Assembly: GCA_947302895.1 (NCBI GenBank) | Contig: CAMYWU010000035.1 | Location: forward strand, 1-9,997 | Origin: an uncultured Clostridia bacterium | GTDB lineage: Bacteria > Bacillota > Clostridia > Oscillospirales > Acutalibacteraceae | Reading direction: 5' to 3' | DNA: 9,997 nt | In this document: positions 1 to 6,808 of the stretch, one piece after another | How positions within the stretch are numbered: the first letter of the stretch is position 1 | Layout: every line of letters begins with the position of its first letter | Translations under genes and position numbers: made by a program | The notes under the pieces: generated by a model | What the model saw: only the letters and a program-made list of their open reading frames with translations | Databases searched by the model: none | Told to the model about the DNA's origin: nothing

Positions 1-3
1 TTA

Positions 4-32
4 TTGATTTTTTCTTTATTATATATTAATAT
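4..32 (+). promoter_or_regulatory. Putative sigma-A promoter of the rnf-apbE operon
   Basis: A TTGATT hexamer at 4-9 is followed, after exactly 17 bp, by TAATAT at 27-32. This places a start of transcription near 39-40, about 30 nt ahead of the rnfC start codon. The surrounding DNA is very AT-rich, so matches to -10 boxes arise easily by chance. The correct spacing and the position before the first gene of a packed operon support the call, but the window starts only 3 bp upstream and I cannot see further regulatory sites. Confidence 0.45.
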
Positions 33-71
33 ATATCTGGGATATTTTAATCTTAGTGAAAGGAAGAGGTT

Positions 72-1409
72 ATGAAGAATAAAACTTTCAGAAGGGGAGT
101 TCATCCCTTCGGCGGAAAGGATTATGCGGCGGAATGCCCCATAAAAACCATTCCTGCCGAAGAGATTATGGTCTTTCCTTTGAGCCAGCATATAGGCGCC
201 CCTGCAAAAGCGGTTGTTGCTGTTGGCGACAGAGTGCTTAAAGGTCAGCTTCTTGCAGAAGCGGGCGGATTTATTTCATCTCCGATATATAGCTCCGTTT
301 CGGGAACTGTTAAGAAGATTGAAAAGCGCCGTGTTACAAACGGCAATATGGTTGACAGCATTGTTATCGAAAACGATTTTCTTGATGAGGCGGTCGAGGG
401 CTTCAGTGTTGACAGAAGCCTTGACGGTCTTTCAAAGGAGGATATCGTTGAAATTGTTAAAAATGCAGGTATAGTTGGTATGGGCGGCGCAGGCTTCCCG
501 ACAGGCGTTAAGATTTCACCCAAAAATGCTGATGATGTTGATACAATAATCGTTAATGCCGCTGAGTGCGAGCCCTATTTAACCTCGGACTACAGGCTTC
601 TTCTCGAAAGAGCAGAGGAGGTTATCAAGGGAATAAAGGCAGCCCTTGTTGCGCTTCCGAAGGCAAAGGCGATTATCGGAATTGAGGATAATAAGCCAAA
701 GGCAATCAAGCTTCTTAAGATTATGCTTGAGCATGAGGAGAAGATTGATATCTGCGAGCTTAAAACAAAATATCCTCAGGGCGGTGAACGCCAGCTCATT
801 TATGCCGTAACAGGCAGAAAGATTAATTCCCGTATGCTTCCTGCGGATGCTGCCTGCGTTGTTTTAAACACTGCAAGCTGCGTTGCAATCTGCGAGGCGG
901 TATATAACAATGTTCCCCTTATTCACAGGGTTATGACAATAACGGGTGAGGGCGTTAATTCTCCCTGCAACGTAGATGTTCCCCTCGGCATTTCGCACAG
1001 CTTCCTTTTAGAGCAGTGCGGCGGCGCAAAAGAGGGCGTAACAAAATTCATCTCGGGCGGTCCGATGATGGGTATGGCAATGAGCACTCTTGATGTTCCC
1101 GTTGTTAAAACCTCCTCATCAATCCTTGCATACATAAAGGATGATGTTGCAAACATTGTTGAAACGCCCTGTATCCATTGCGGACGCTGTGCCGCAGCGT
1201 GTCCGCAAAGACTTGTACCCCAGCTTATGGACAAGGCGATTAAGGATGAAAACATAGAAAAATTCGAAAAAATCGGCGGTATGGAATGTATTGAGTGCGG
1301 CTGCTGTTCTTATGGCTGTCCCGCAAAAATTCCGCTTACCCAGATGTTTAAACTCGGTAAAATCAAGGTGCGAGAGCTTCGCGCAAAGCAGCAGGAAGGG
1401 GGAAAATAA
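72..1409 (+). CDS. rnfC: RnfC, NADH/FMN- and Fe-S-binding subunit of the Rnf complex
   Basis: Peripheral cytoplasmic subunit that exchanges electrons with NAD(H) in the ion-translocating ferredoxin:NAD oxidoreductase. The 445-residue protein begins with a GVHPFGGK element (residues 9-16) typical of RnfC, followed by a lipoyl-like region (about 38-100). A Complex I 51-kDa-like nucleotide/FMN fold follows, with the glycine-rich GMGGAGFPT (136-144) and NAAECEPYL (162-170). Two ferredoxin-type [4Fe-4S] motifs lie near the C-terminus: C367, C370, C373, C377 and C406, C409, C412, C416. The ATG at 72 is preceded by an AAAGGAAGAGG ribosome site at suitable spacing. It is the first gene of the operon and its stop codon directly abuts the rnfD start. 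The length and both cluster motifs are complete, with no sign of a frameshift. Confidence 0.97.
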   Translation: MKNKTFRRGVHPFGGKDYAAECPIKTIPAEEIMVFPLSQHIGAPAKAVVAVGDRVLKGQLLAEAGGFISSPIYSSVSGTVKKIEKRRVTNGNMVDSIVIENDFLDEAVEGFSVDRSLDGLSKEDIVEIVKNAGIVGMGGAGFPTGVKISPKNADDVDTIIVNAAECEPYLTSDYRLLLERAEEVIKGIKAALVALPKAKAIIGIEDNKPKAIKLLKIMLEHEEKIDICELKTKYPQGGERQLIYAVTGRKINSRMLPADAACVVLNTASCVAICEAVYNNVPLIHRVMTITGEGVNSPCNVDVPLGISHSFLLEQCGGAKEGVTKFISGGPMMGMAMSTLDVPVVKTSSSILAYIKDDVANIVETPCIHCGRCAAACPQRLVPQLMDKAIKDENIEKFEKIGGMECIECGCCSYGCPAKIPLTQMFKLGKIKVRELRAKQQEGGK

Positions 1410-2393
1410 ATGTATAATGTTTCAGTTTCCCCTCACGTCAGGGATAAAAGCTCAACAAAATCAATAATGCGTGATGTTGCAATAGCGCTTGTTCCGACTC
1501 TTGGTTTCGGCGTATACCATTTCGGCTGGAATGCGCTTATGCTCATTATCGTTTCAGCTGTTTCGTGTATGGCTTTTGAGGCGCTCTATGAGCTCCTTGC
1601 AAAAAAGCCGATAACAGTTTTCGACTACAGCGCACTTGTAACAGGTTTAATCCTGGCGGTCAATCTTCCTGCAACTGCAAAGTGGTGGATGCCCGTTTTG
1701 GGAAGCGCCTTTGCAATCATCGTTGTTAAAATGCTTTTCGGCGGACTGGGTCAGAACTTTATGAACCCCGCCCTTGCAGGAAGAGCCTTCCTTACGATTT
1801 CGTTTACTGCAAGAATGACTAATTTTGCGGTTGACGGCGTTTCGGGTGCAACTCCGCTTGCTGTTCTTAAATCGGGCGGCAGCGTTGATTTAAAGGATTT
1901 GTTCTTCGGCTTCCAGAGCGGATGTATCGGCGAGGTTTCAGCCCTTGCAATACTTATCGGTGCGGCATATCTCGTTATCAGAAGAGTTGTTTCGCTTCGC
2001 ATTCCGCTTTCCTACATAATTTCAACAATTGCAATTATTGCATTTATAAAGCTTGTTCAGGGAACTCCGATAAACGGCGCATTCGGCGCATATCTTCTTG
2101 GCGAGCTTCTTGCAGGCGGACTTCTTGTTGGTGCGTTCTTTATGGCAACCGACTATGTAACAAGCCCCGTTACGGTTAAGGGTCAGATTGTTTTCGGTTT
2201 GATTTTAGGCTTGCTTACAGCGCTTTTCAGAACTCTCGGTTCAACCGCAGAGGGCGTTTCCTATGCAATAATTATCGGCAACCTTCTTGTTCCGCTTATT
2301 GAAAACAGAACCATTCCCCGTGCTTTCGGCTGTGAAAGAGAAAAATGGTTCAAAAAACTGATAAAGGAGGGTGAAGACGATGGCAAAAAATAA
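1410..2393 (+). CDS. rnfD: RnfD, membrane flavoprotein subunit of the Rnf complex
   Basis: Integral membrane subunit related to NqrB that carries a covalently bound FMN and takes part in the electron path coupled to ion movement. The 327-residue protein is largely hydrophobic helices. The family signature GGLGQNFMNPALAGRAF spans residues 111-127. The flavinylation site SGAT is at 145-148, so T148 is the expected FMN acceptor. MATDYVTSP (245-253) is another conserved stretch of RnfD/NqrB. The ATG follows the rnfC stop codon with no gap, behind a GGAAGGGGG ribosome site. The last 14 bp overlap rnfG, which suggests translational coupling. Function is assigned from family knowledge; the motifs are seen directly. 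Confidence 0.96.
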   Translation: MYNVSVSPHVRDKSSTKSIMRDVAIALVPTLGFGVYHFGWNALMLIIVSAVSCMAFEALYELLAKKPITVFDYSALVTGLILAVNLPATAKWWMPVLGSAFAIIVVKMLFGGLGQNFMNPALAGRAFLTISFTARMTNFAVDGVSGATPLAVLKSGGSVDLKDLFFGFQSGCIGEVSALAILIGAAYLVIRRVVSLRIPLSYIISTIAIIAFIKLVQGTPINGAFGAYLLGELLAGGLLVGAFFMATDYVTSPVTVKGQIVFGLILGLLTALFRTLGSTAEGVSYAIIIGNLLVPLIENRTIPRAFGCEREKWFKKLIKEGEDDGKK

Positions 2394-2994
2394 ACCAACC
2401 GCACTTAAAAACATTTTAGTTTTGTTTGTTGTTGCTCTCGTTTCGGTTTCCCTTCTTGCAGTTTTAAACCAGGTAACAAAGGGAAAGATTGAAGCTGCTG
2501 AAACCCAGGCAAGAAACGAGATTTATCAAAGCGTTTATGCCGATGCAGCAGGCTTTGAAATGCTTGATAGCGCTACCGCTCCGCTTTCTTCATACACTCC
2601 CGCAGATGAATCGATAGTTATCAATTCCGTTCTTGAGGCTCAGGATGAAAGCAAGCAGGGCTTGGGCTATGTTTTTGACGTAACAAGCAAAAACGGCTAT
2701 GGCGGCGATGTTCAGATTGCCGTTGGAATAACAAACGATGGCGAGATAACCGCATTCAAGGTTATTTCCGCTTCTGAAACTCCGGGTCTTGGCGCAAAGA
2801 GTATGGAGGATGAATATGCTTCCCAGTTCTCGGGCTTGTCGGCGCTCAATCCGATTGGCTTCTCAAAGACAGGAGCAAACAGAGATAACAACGAAATAGA
2901 CGCTATCAGCGGCGCAACAATAACAACAACGGCAACAACAAACGCCGTTAACGCCGCAATTGATATGTTTAACACTGTTTTGAAAGGAGAGTGA
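2380..2994 (+). CDS. rnfG: RnfG, covalent-FMN subunit of the Rnf complex
   Basis: Single-pass membrane protein with an extracytoplasmic FMN-binding domain, related to NqrC. Counted from the ATG at 2380 (204 residues), there is an N-terminal membrane anchor (about residues 10-30). The conserved SETPGLGAK lies near 132-140 and the flavinylation motif DAISGAT at 174-180, with T180 as the expected FMN acceptor. I prefer the ATG at 2380 over the in-frame GTG at 2371 because AGGAGG at 2365-2370 sits 9 nt before the ATG but directly against the GTG. The gene overlaps rnfD by 14 bp. A thr-rich stretch follows the motif (ITTTATTNAV), which is unremarkable for this family. Confidence 0.95.
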   Translation: MAKNKPTALKNILVLFVVALVSVSLLAVLNQVTKGKIEAAETQARNEIYQSVYADAAGFEMLDSATAPLSSYTPADESIVINSVLEAQDESKQGLGYVFDVTSKNGYGGDVQIAVGITNDGEITAFKVISASETPGLGAKSMEDEYASQFSGLSALNPIGFSKTGANRDNNEIDAISGATITTTATTNAVNAAIDMFNTVLKGE

Positions 2995-2999
2995 GATAT

Positions 3000-3674
3000 A
3001 TGAAGGGTATCGGTGAAAGACTTTATAACGGTATCGTTAAAGAAAACCCGACTTTTGTACTTATGCTCGGTATGTGTCCCACTCTTGCCGTAACAACAAG
3101 TGCAAAAAACGGTCTTGGAATGGGTTTTGCAACAATGGCAGTTCTGATTTTATCAAACTTCATTATTTCACTGCTCCGCAAAATCATTCCCGAAGGCGTT
3201 CGTGTTCCCGTTTATATAACAATTATTGCTTCATTCGTAACAATAATTGAAATGGTTATGCACGCTTTCGTTAAGCCGCTTTATGACAGCCTTGGAATTT
3301 TCATTCCCCTTATCGTTGTTAACTGCATAATCCTCGGCAGAGCGGAGGCATATGCAAACAAAAACAACGCCCTTCTTTCAATTTTCGACGGCGTTGGTAT
3401 AGGTCTTGGCTTCACAATCGGCTTAACAACAATCGGCATTGTTCGTGAGCTTCTCGGAAACGGAACAATTTTCGGTTTCCAAATTATGCCGAAAAGCTAT
3501 GAGCCCGTTGCAATCTTCATTATGGCTCCAGGTGCGTTCCTCATTCTTGCGCTTCTTTGTGCGCTTCAGAATAAGCTTAAGCTCAAGGGCGCAAACCGCC
3601 ACGTTAAGGGCGACGGAGGCTGCAGCGGCGATTGCGCAAGCTGCCCGATGAAGGAGGTTGAAAACGATGGCTAA
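3000..3674 (+). CDS. rnfE: RnfE, integral membrane subunit of the Rnf complex
   Basis: NqrD/RsxE-family membrane protein that pairs with RnfA in the bilayer. Counted from the ATG at 3000 (224 residues), the conserved half-motifs are LGMCPTLAV with C26 and VVNCIILGR with C109. In this family these cysteines, with the matching pair of RnfA, are understood to hold a membrane-embedded Fe-S cluster. About six hydrophobic segments fill residues 18-190. The ATG at 3000 is chosen over the in-frame GTG at 2991 because AAAGGAGA at 2983-2990 is correctly spaced for the ATG. The C-terminus is an unusual soluble tail rich in glycine and cysteine, with C208, C212 and C215 in GGCSGDCASCP. The gene overlaps rnfA by 8 bp. 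Confidence 0.94.
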   Translation: MKGIGERLYNGIVKENPTFVLMLGMCPTLAVTTSAKNGLGMGFATMAVLILSNFIISLLRKIIPEGVRVPVYITIIASFVTIIEMVMHAFVKPLYDSLGIFIPLIVVNCIILGRAEAYANKNNALLSIFDGVGIGLGFTIGLTTIGIVRELLGNGTIFGFQIMPKSYEPVAIFIMAPGAFLILALLCALQNKLKLKGANRHVKGDGGCSGDCASCPMKEVENDG

Positions 3675-4248
3675 TACTTTATTCCTTGTTTTGATTTCAA
3701 CCGCTTTAATCAACAACGTAACCCTTTCGCAGTTCCTTGGAATCTGCCCCTTCCTCGGCGTTTCAAGAAATGTTAAAACTGCGGCAGGTATGGGCGGTGC
3801 GGTTATCTTTGTTATAACCCTTTCCTCAGCAGTTGCATCACTGCTTTATAAATTCGTTCTTGAAAAATACAATTTAACCTTCCTGAAAACAATTGTTTTC
3901 ATTATGGTTATTGCGTTTCTGGTTCAGCTCGTTGAGCTCTTCCTTAAGAAATTCGTTCCTCCGCTCTACAGAGCGCTGGGCGTATATCTTCCGCTTATAA
4001 CAACAAACTGCGCTGTTCTCGGCGTTGCGCTTACAAACGTTCAGAAGGAATACGATTTCGTAACAAGCGTTGTTTCGGGCTTCGGAACAGCAGCAGGCTT
4101 CTGCGTTGCAATTGTTATTATGGCAGGTATCAGAGAAAAAACCGAAACAAACGATTTCCCCGAAGCGTTCAGAGGCACTCCTGCAGTTTTGTTAACCGCA
4201 TGCCTTATGTCGATTGCTTTCTATGGCTTCGGCGTTTTGCCGAAATAA
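3667..4248 (+). CDS. rnfA: RnfA, integral membrane subunit of the Rnf complex
   Basis: NqrE/RsxA-family membrane protein, partner and inverted-topology relative of RnfE. The 193-residue product contains the signature NNVTLSQFLGICPFLGVS (16-33, with C27) and TTNCAVLGVAL (112-122, with C115), the cysteines expected to ligate the shared intramembrane Fe-S cluster. About six membrane segments are visible by hydrophobicity. The start is the ATG at 3667, 9 nt after AGGAGG at 3652-3657, rather than a TTG at 3658. The ribosome site lies inside the end of rnfE, consistent with coupled translation of the two partner subunits. Confidence 0.95.
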   Translation: MANTLFLVLISTALINNVTLSQFLGICPFLGVSRNVKTAAGMGGAVIFVITLSSAVASLLYKFVLEKYNLTFLKTIVFIMVIAFLVQLVELFLKKFVPPLYRALGVYLPLITTNCAVLGVALTNVQKEYDFVTSVVSGFGTAAGFCVAIVIMAGIREKTETNDFPEAFRGTPAVLLTACLMSIAFYGFGVLPK

Positions 4249-4260
4249 GGGGGTGCGATA

Positions 4261-5064
4261 ATGAATACAACAGAAATTATTACTGCAATAGTTGTTCTTG
4301 CCGTTATCGCATTGATTATCGGTATAATCCTTTCAATCGCAGAAAAAGCCTTCAAGGTTGAGATTGATGAAAAAGAGGTTGCAATCCGTGAGGAGCTTCC
4401 GGGAAGCAACTGCGGCGGCTGCGGATATGCGGGCTGTGATGCCTGCGCAAAGGCAATCGCAACAGGCGAAGCGGCTGTTTCAGCCTGTCCCGTTGGCGGA
4501 GCTCCCGTTGCTCAGAAAATCGCCGAAATTATGGGCGCAGAGCTTGGAGAGCTTGAAAGAATGGTTGCATATGTTAAGTGCGACGGAACATATGACACAA
4601 AGGAACAGGACTATAATTACTACGGACTTGATAGCTGCGTTTATGCCGCTCTTCTTCCGGGAACAAGCCCCTATTCCTGCAAATTCGGATGTATCGGCCT
4701 TGGCTCCTGCGCAAGAGTTTGCGACCAGAAGGCAATAAGAATTATCAACAAAAAAGCTGTTGTTGATGAGGATATGTGTATTGCCTGCGGAAAATGCGTT
4801 AAGATTTGTCCGCATCATTTGATTGATATTATTCCTGCTTCGGCAAAGCAAAGAGTTCAGTGCTCCTCGCTTTCAAAGGGCAAGGAAGTTAAAAATGCCT
4901 GCACAGCAGGTTGTATCGGCTGCGGACTTTGCGCAAAGAACTGTCCGAGCGATGCAATTGTTTTCACAAACAATATTCCGAAAATCGATTATTCAAAATG
5001 CACCCACTGCGGACTTTGCGTAGAAAAGTGCCCCGTTAAGATTATTAAGGTTTATAATCAGTAA
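4261..5064 (+). CDS. rnfB: RnfB, polyferredoxin subunit of the Rnf complex
   Basis: Membrane-anchored polyferredoxin, the likely entry point for electrons from reduced ferredoxin. The 267-residue protein has an N-terminal transmembrane helix (about 5-27). A four-cysteine Fe-S domain follows (C51, C54, C59, C76; spacing CX2CX4CX16C). Further cysteine sets are C140/C144/C150/C154, then C173/C176/C179/C183, C218/C221/C224/C228 and C247/C250/C253/C257. The last three are textbook CX2CX2CX3CP ferredoxin motifs. This gives at least five clusters, with C107, C126, C201 and C214 left over. It is therefore the long clostridial type of RnfB rather than the shorter proteobacterial one. A GGGGG-type ribosome site precedes the ATG, 12 bp after rnfA. 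Confidence 0.96.
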   Translation: MNTTEIITAIVVLAVIALIIGIILSIAEKAFKVEIDEKEVAIREELPGSNCGGCGYAGCDACAKAIATGEAAVSACPVGGAPVAQKIAEIMGAELGELERMVAYVKCDGTYDTKEQDYNYYGLDSCVYAALLPGTSPYSCKFGCIGLGSCARVCDQKAIRIINKKAVVDEDMCIACGKCVKICPHHLIDIIPASAKQRVQCSSLSKGKEVKNACTAGCIGCGLCAKNCPSDAIVFTNNIPKIDYSKCTHCGLCVEKCPVKIIKVYNQ

Positions 5065-5075
5065 GGGTTATTCTT

Positions 5076-6101
5076 ATGAAAAAACTGATATCGGTAATTC
5101 TAATATTGGTTTTATCGGCGGTATGCTGCTCCTGCGGCGTACCGCTTAATAATCAGCGCTATTCAAAGGATTTCGGCGATTTGTTTGACACTGTGAGCTC
5201 AATAACTGCTTATGACACAAGCCAAAGCGCGTTTGATTCGCACTTTGCGCAGTTTTTTGACAGGCTGGAAGAATATCATCAGCTTTATGATATATACGGC
5301 GAATATGAGGGAATAAACAACCTCAAAACGCTCAACGATAAGGCAAAGGATGAGCCCGTTAAGGTTGATGAAAGAATAATTCAGCTTCTTGAATACGGAA
5401 AAGAGGTTTATTCCCTCAGCGGCGGCAAAACAAATATCTGTTTCGGAGCGGTAACCTCGCTTTGGCACGAAGCTCAGGAAACAAAGCTTCTCCCCGATGA
5501 AAGCAAGCTCAAAGAAGCGGCAAAGCATACGGATATTAATAAATTGGTTGTTGATAATAAAAACAATACGGTTTATTTTGCCGATGAAATGCTGAGAATT
5601 GATGTTGGCGCAATTGCAAAGGGCTATGCCGCAAGAGAGATTTGCAAATGGGCAAAGGAAAACCTTTGGGATAGCGCAATGCTCAGCCTCGGCGGAAACA
5701 TCTGCACCTTCGGTTATAAAAATAACGATGGAAGTTCAAAATGGAATGTTCAGATTGAAAATCCGCAAAAGGGGGCAAAAGAGGGCGTTGCAATAGTTTG
5801 CATAAATGATATGAGCGTTGTTACAAGCGGCGATTATCAGCGCTATTTTGAAAAGGATGGCAAGCGCTATTGCCATATTATAAACCCCGATACGCTGTTC
5901 CCAAGCGAATATATGGCAAGCGTTTCGGTTATCTGCACCGATTCCGCCCTTGCCGACGCCCTTTCAACAACCCTTTTCAATATGCCCATAGAAGAGGGCA
6001 AAGCCCTTATAGAAAAAACAAACAATGCCGAAGCCGTCTGGGTTGATAAAAGCTATACCGCCCATTATTCCTCAGGCTTTGAAAGCTATATGGCAAAATA
6101 A
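5076..6101 (+). CDS. apbE: ApbE-family FMN:protein transferase, lipoprotein
   Basis: Flavin transferase that uses FAD to attach FMN through a phosphoester bond to Ser/Thr in SGA(S/T) motifs; the targets here are very likely RnfD T148 and RnfG T180. The 341-residue protein starts with a lipoprotein-like signal peptide (residues 1-20) ending in AVCCSCG, with C20 or C18 as possible lipidation sites, so it should act outside the membrane. Family motifs appear in order: FDTVSSITAYD (37-47), a DVGAIAKGYA core (176-185), LSLGGNI (203-209), TSGDYQRYF (250-258), CHIINPDT (266-273) and TDSALADALSTTLF (288-301). It follows rnfB by 11 bp and is the last gene before a terminator-like hairpin. Confidence 0.95.
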   Translation: MKKLISVILILVLSAVCCSCGVPLNNQRYSKDFGDLFDTVSSITAYDTSQSAFDSHFAQFFDRLEEYHQLYDIYGEYEGINNLKTLNDKAKDEPVKVDERIIQLLEYGKEVYSLSGGKTNICFGAVTSLWHEAQETKLLPDESKLKEAAKHTDINKLVVDNKNNTVYFADEMLRIDVGAIAKGYAAREICKWAKENLWDSAMLSLGGNICTFGYKNNDGSSKWNVQIENPQKGAKEGVAIVCINDMSVVTSGDYQRYFEKDGKRYCHIINPDTLFPSEYMASVSVICTDSALADALSTTLFNMPIEEGKALIEKTNNAEAVWVDKSYTAHYSSGFESYMAK

Positions 6102-6130
6102 ACGCAAAACAGCACGAAATAACAATTAAA

Positions 6131-6160
6131 ACGACCATCCAAAAGGACGGTCGTTATTTA
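6131..6160 (+). terminator. Terminator-like hairpin after apbE
   Basis: The arm ACGACCATCC (6131-6140) pairs with GGACGGTCGT (6145-6154) around an AAAA loop, with one A-C mismatch, and an extra A-T pair closes the base. TATTTATT follows the stem. The downstream T-run is interrupted, so termination may be partial. Read on the minus strand, the mismatch becomes a G-U wobble and the A-rich upstream sequence becomes U-rich, so it could act in both directions. It marks the end of the rnf-apbE operon. Confidence 0.75.
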
Positions 6161-6335
6161 TTCATATCTATATTTGAGCTTCATCAATGTTTAGAATATG
6201 ATAATGCATTTGTGTTGCATATTATTACGACAATTTAATGTTATAACACGATAAAAAACTATTATTACAAAAAATATAGCAATATAAACAGACGAAAATA
6301 TCTGTGTAGAAAAATCAACACAATAAAAATAAGTG
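6161..6335. other. AT-rich intergenic spacer without recognisable gene
   Basis: I see no credible coding frame with a ribosome site here. The stretch is strongly AT-rich and holds only weak small inverted repeats, such as ATGCA/TGCAT near 6204-6219 and ACAGA/TCTGT around 6290-6305. Together with the promoter and leader that follow, it forms a gene-free gap of about 410 bp between apbE and the next gene. Confidence 0.6.
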
Positions 6336-6339
6336 TTGA
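6315..6339. repeat. Inverted repeat overlapping the -35 box, possible operator
   Basis: TCAACAC (6315-6321) and GTGTTGA (6333-6339) are perfect inverted repeats separated by 11 bp, giving a centre-to-centre distance of 18 bp. The right arm overlaps the -35 hexamer at 6336-6341. Part of the left arm sequence (TCAACA) recurs at 6364-6369, just past the -10 box. The arrangement would suit a dimeric repressor that blocks the promoter. No regulator gene is visible in the window to pair with it, and short repeats in AT-rich DNA can be accidental. Confidence 0.4.
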
Positions 6340-6364
6340 CAAATGCGATTTAATGTGCTAATAT
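6336..6364 (+). promoter_or_regulatory. Strong sigma-A-like promoter for the DUF3892/R-M operon
   Basis: A perfect TTGACA -35 box (6336-6341) is separated by 17 bp from TAATAT (6359-6364). A TG one base upstream of the -10 box (6356-6357) gives an extended -10 element. The predicted transcription start, about 6371, coincides with the first base of the structured leader. No other convincing promoter is seen before hsdS, hsdM or the nuclease gene, so this one may drive the whole downstream operon. Confidence 0.85.
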
Positions 6365-6370
6365 CAACAT

Positions 6371-6480
6371 AGACAAAAGGGAAAGCCCTCGTCCATGCTA
6401 GGCAAGACAAGGGCTTGAGGTTTCTAATTAGAAACCGTAATGTGGTAATTACAGTATATATTAGAAGCTTCCTTTTGTCA
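6371..6480 (+). ncRNA. Candidate structured leader RNA (multi-branch fold), class not recognised
   Basis: Four helices can be drawn by eye. The closing stem P1 pairs GACAAAAGG (6372-6380) with CCTTTTGTC (6471-6479), nine perfect pairs. P2 pairs AAGCCCT (6383-6389) with AGGGCTT (6410-6416), extended past a C/A mismatch by GTC/GAC (6391-6393/6406-6408) with a 12-nt loop. P3 is a perfect hairpin GGTTTCT (6419-6425)/AGAAACC (6430-6436) with loop AATT. P4 pairs GTAAT (6437-6441) with ATTAC (6448-6452) and directly abuts P3. The predicted transcript begins at the base of P1. It matches none of the riboswitch classes I could recall, has no U-tract terminator, and leads into the ribosome site of the next gene. 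It could be a leader switch or a processed small RNA. Confidence 0.6.
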
Positions 6481-6504
6481 AATTACATAATATTACAAAG
6501 GAGG
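6470..6504 (+). promoter_or_regulatory. Ribosome site of the DUF3892 gene with overlapping anti-Shine-Dalgarno segment
   Basis: The Shine-Dalgarno sequence AAAGGAGG (6497-6504) sits 8 nt before the ATG at 6513. TCCTTTTGT (6470-6478) can pair with ACAAAGGA (6495-6502) if one U is bulged, leaving a loop of about 16 nt. The same segment is the 3' strand of leader helix P1. P1 formation and ribosome-site masking are therefore mutually exclusive on paper, the usual layout of a translational RNA switch. Confidence 0.45.
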
Positions 6505-6512
6505 AAAGTTCT

Positions 6513-6797
6513 ATGATTTACATTGACGGAGTATCGTTTGGCGATAACTATAGCGGTCACGAAGTTATAACTGTTTTGAGATGGACGGAAAACTTTTACA
6601 CTACCGGAACAAACTTTTCAGCTAAATACAAAATGGTTGAATATGTTAAGAATCATCCATATGGCGTAAAAACAAAATACTATCGAAACGGTTGTTGGTA
6701 TGATGGAGAATATGTCAGAGTTGTTGACAACACATACTTAAGAACTGATGCGAACGACATTAAAGCCGATAATTTAGGCGAACTACCAGAGGTTTAA
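6513..6797 (+). CDS. Small DUF3892-like protein of unknown function
   Basis: The 94-residue product has an excellent ribosome site and a long structured leader. Its last 30 residues, especially YVRVVDNTYLRTDAN (67-81) followed by ADNLGELPEV (85-94), resemble the DUF3892 family as I remember it (short Bacillota proteins ending in a hydrophobic strand, YLRTD, and DNLxxLP). The N-terminal part, with VITVLRW (18-24) and a basic region around 52-60, suggests a small alpha/beta fold. There is no membrane segment, signal peptide or catalytic motif that I can see. It is the first gene of the probable restriction-modification operon, so an accessory or regulatory role there is possible, but this is inference only. 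Confidence 0.8.
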   Translation: MIYIDGVSFGDNYSGHEVITVLRWTENFYTTGTNFSAKYKMVEYVKNHPYGVKTKYYRNGCWYDGEYVRVVDNTYLRTDANDIKADNLGELPEV

Positions 6798-6808
6798 TGA
6801 ATTGATGC

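Noticed and set aside
2371..2379. GTG at 2371 as the rnfG start (and likewise GTG 2991 for rnfE, TTG 3658 for rnfA)
   Set aside because: In all three cases the Shine-Dalgarno sequence touches or overlaps the upstream codon and is correctly spaced for the ATG 9 bp further on.
6371..6480. tRNA or tRNA-like gene, because the fold is cloverleaf-like
   Set aside because: It is about 110 nt, P1 has nine pairs, there is no CCA end, no T-loop consensus and no anticodon-arm geometry.
6371..6512. Retron-like msr/msd RNA, because of the long terminal inverted repeat enclosing hairpins
   Set aside because: The gene that follows encodes a 94-residue DUF3892-like protein, and no reverse transcriptase is present anywhere in the window.
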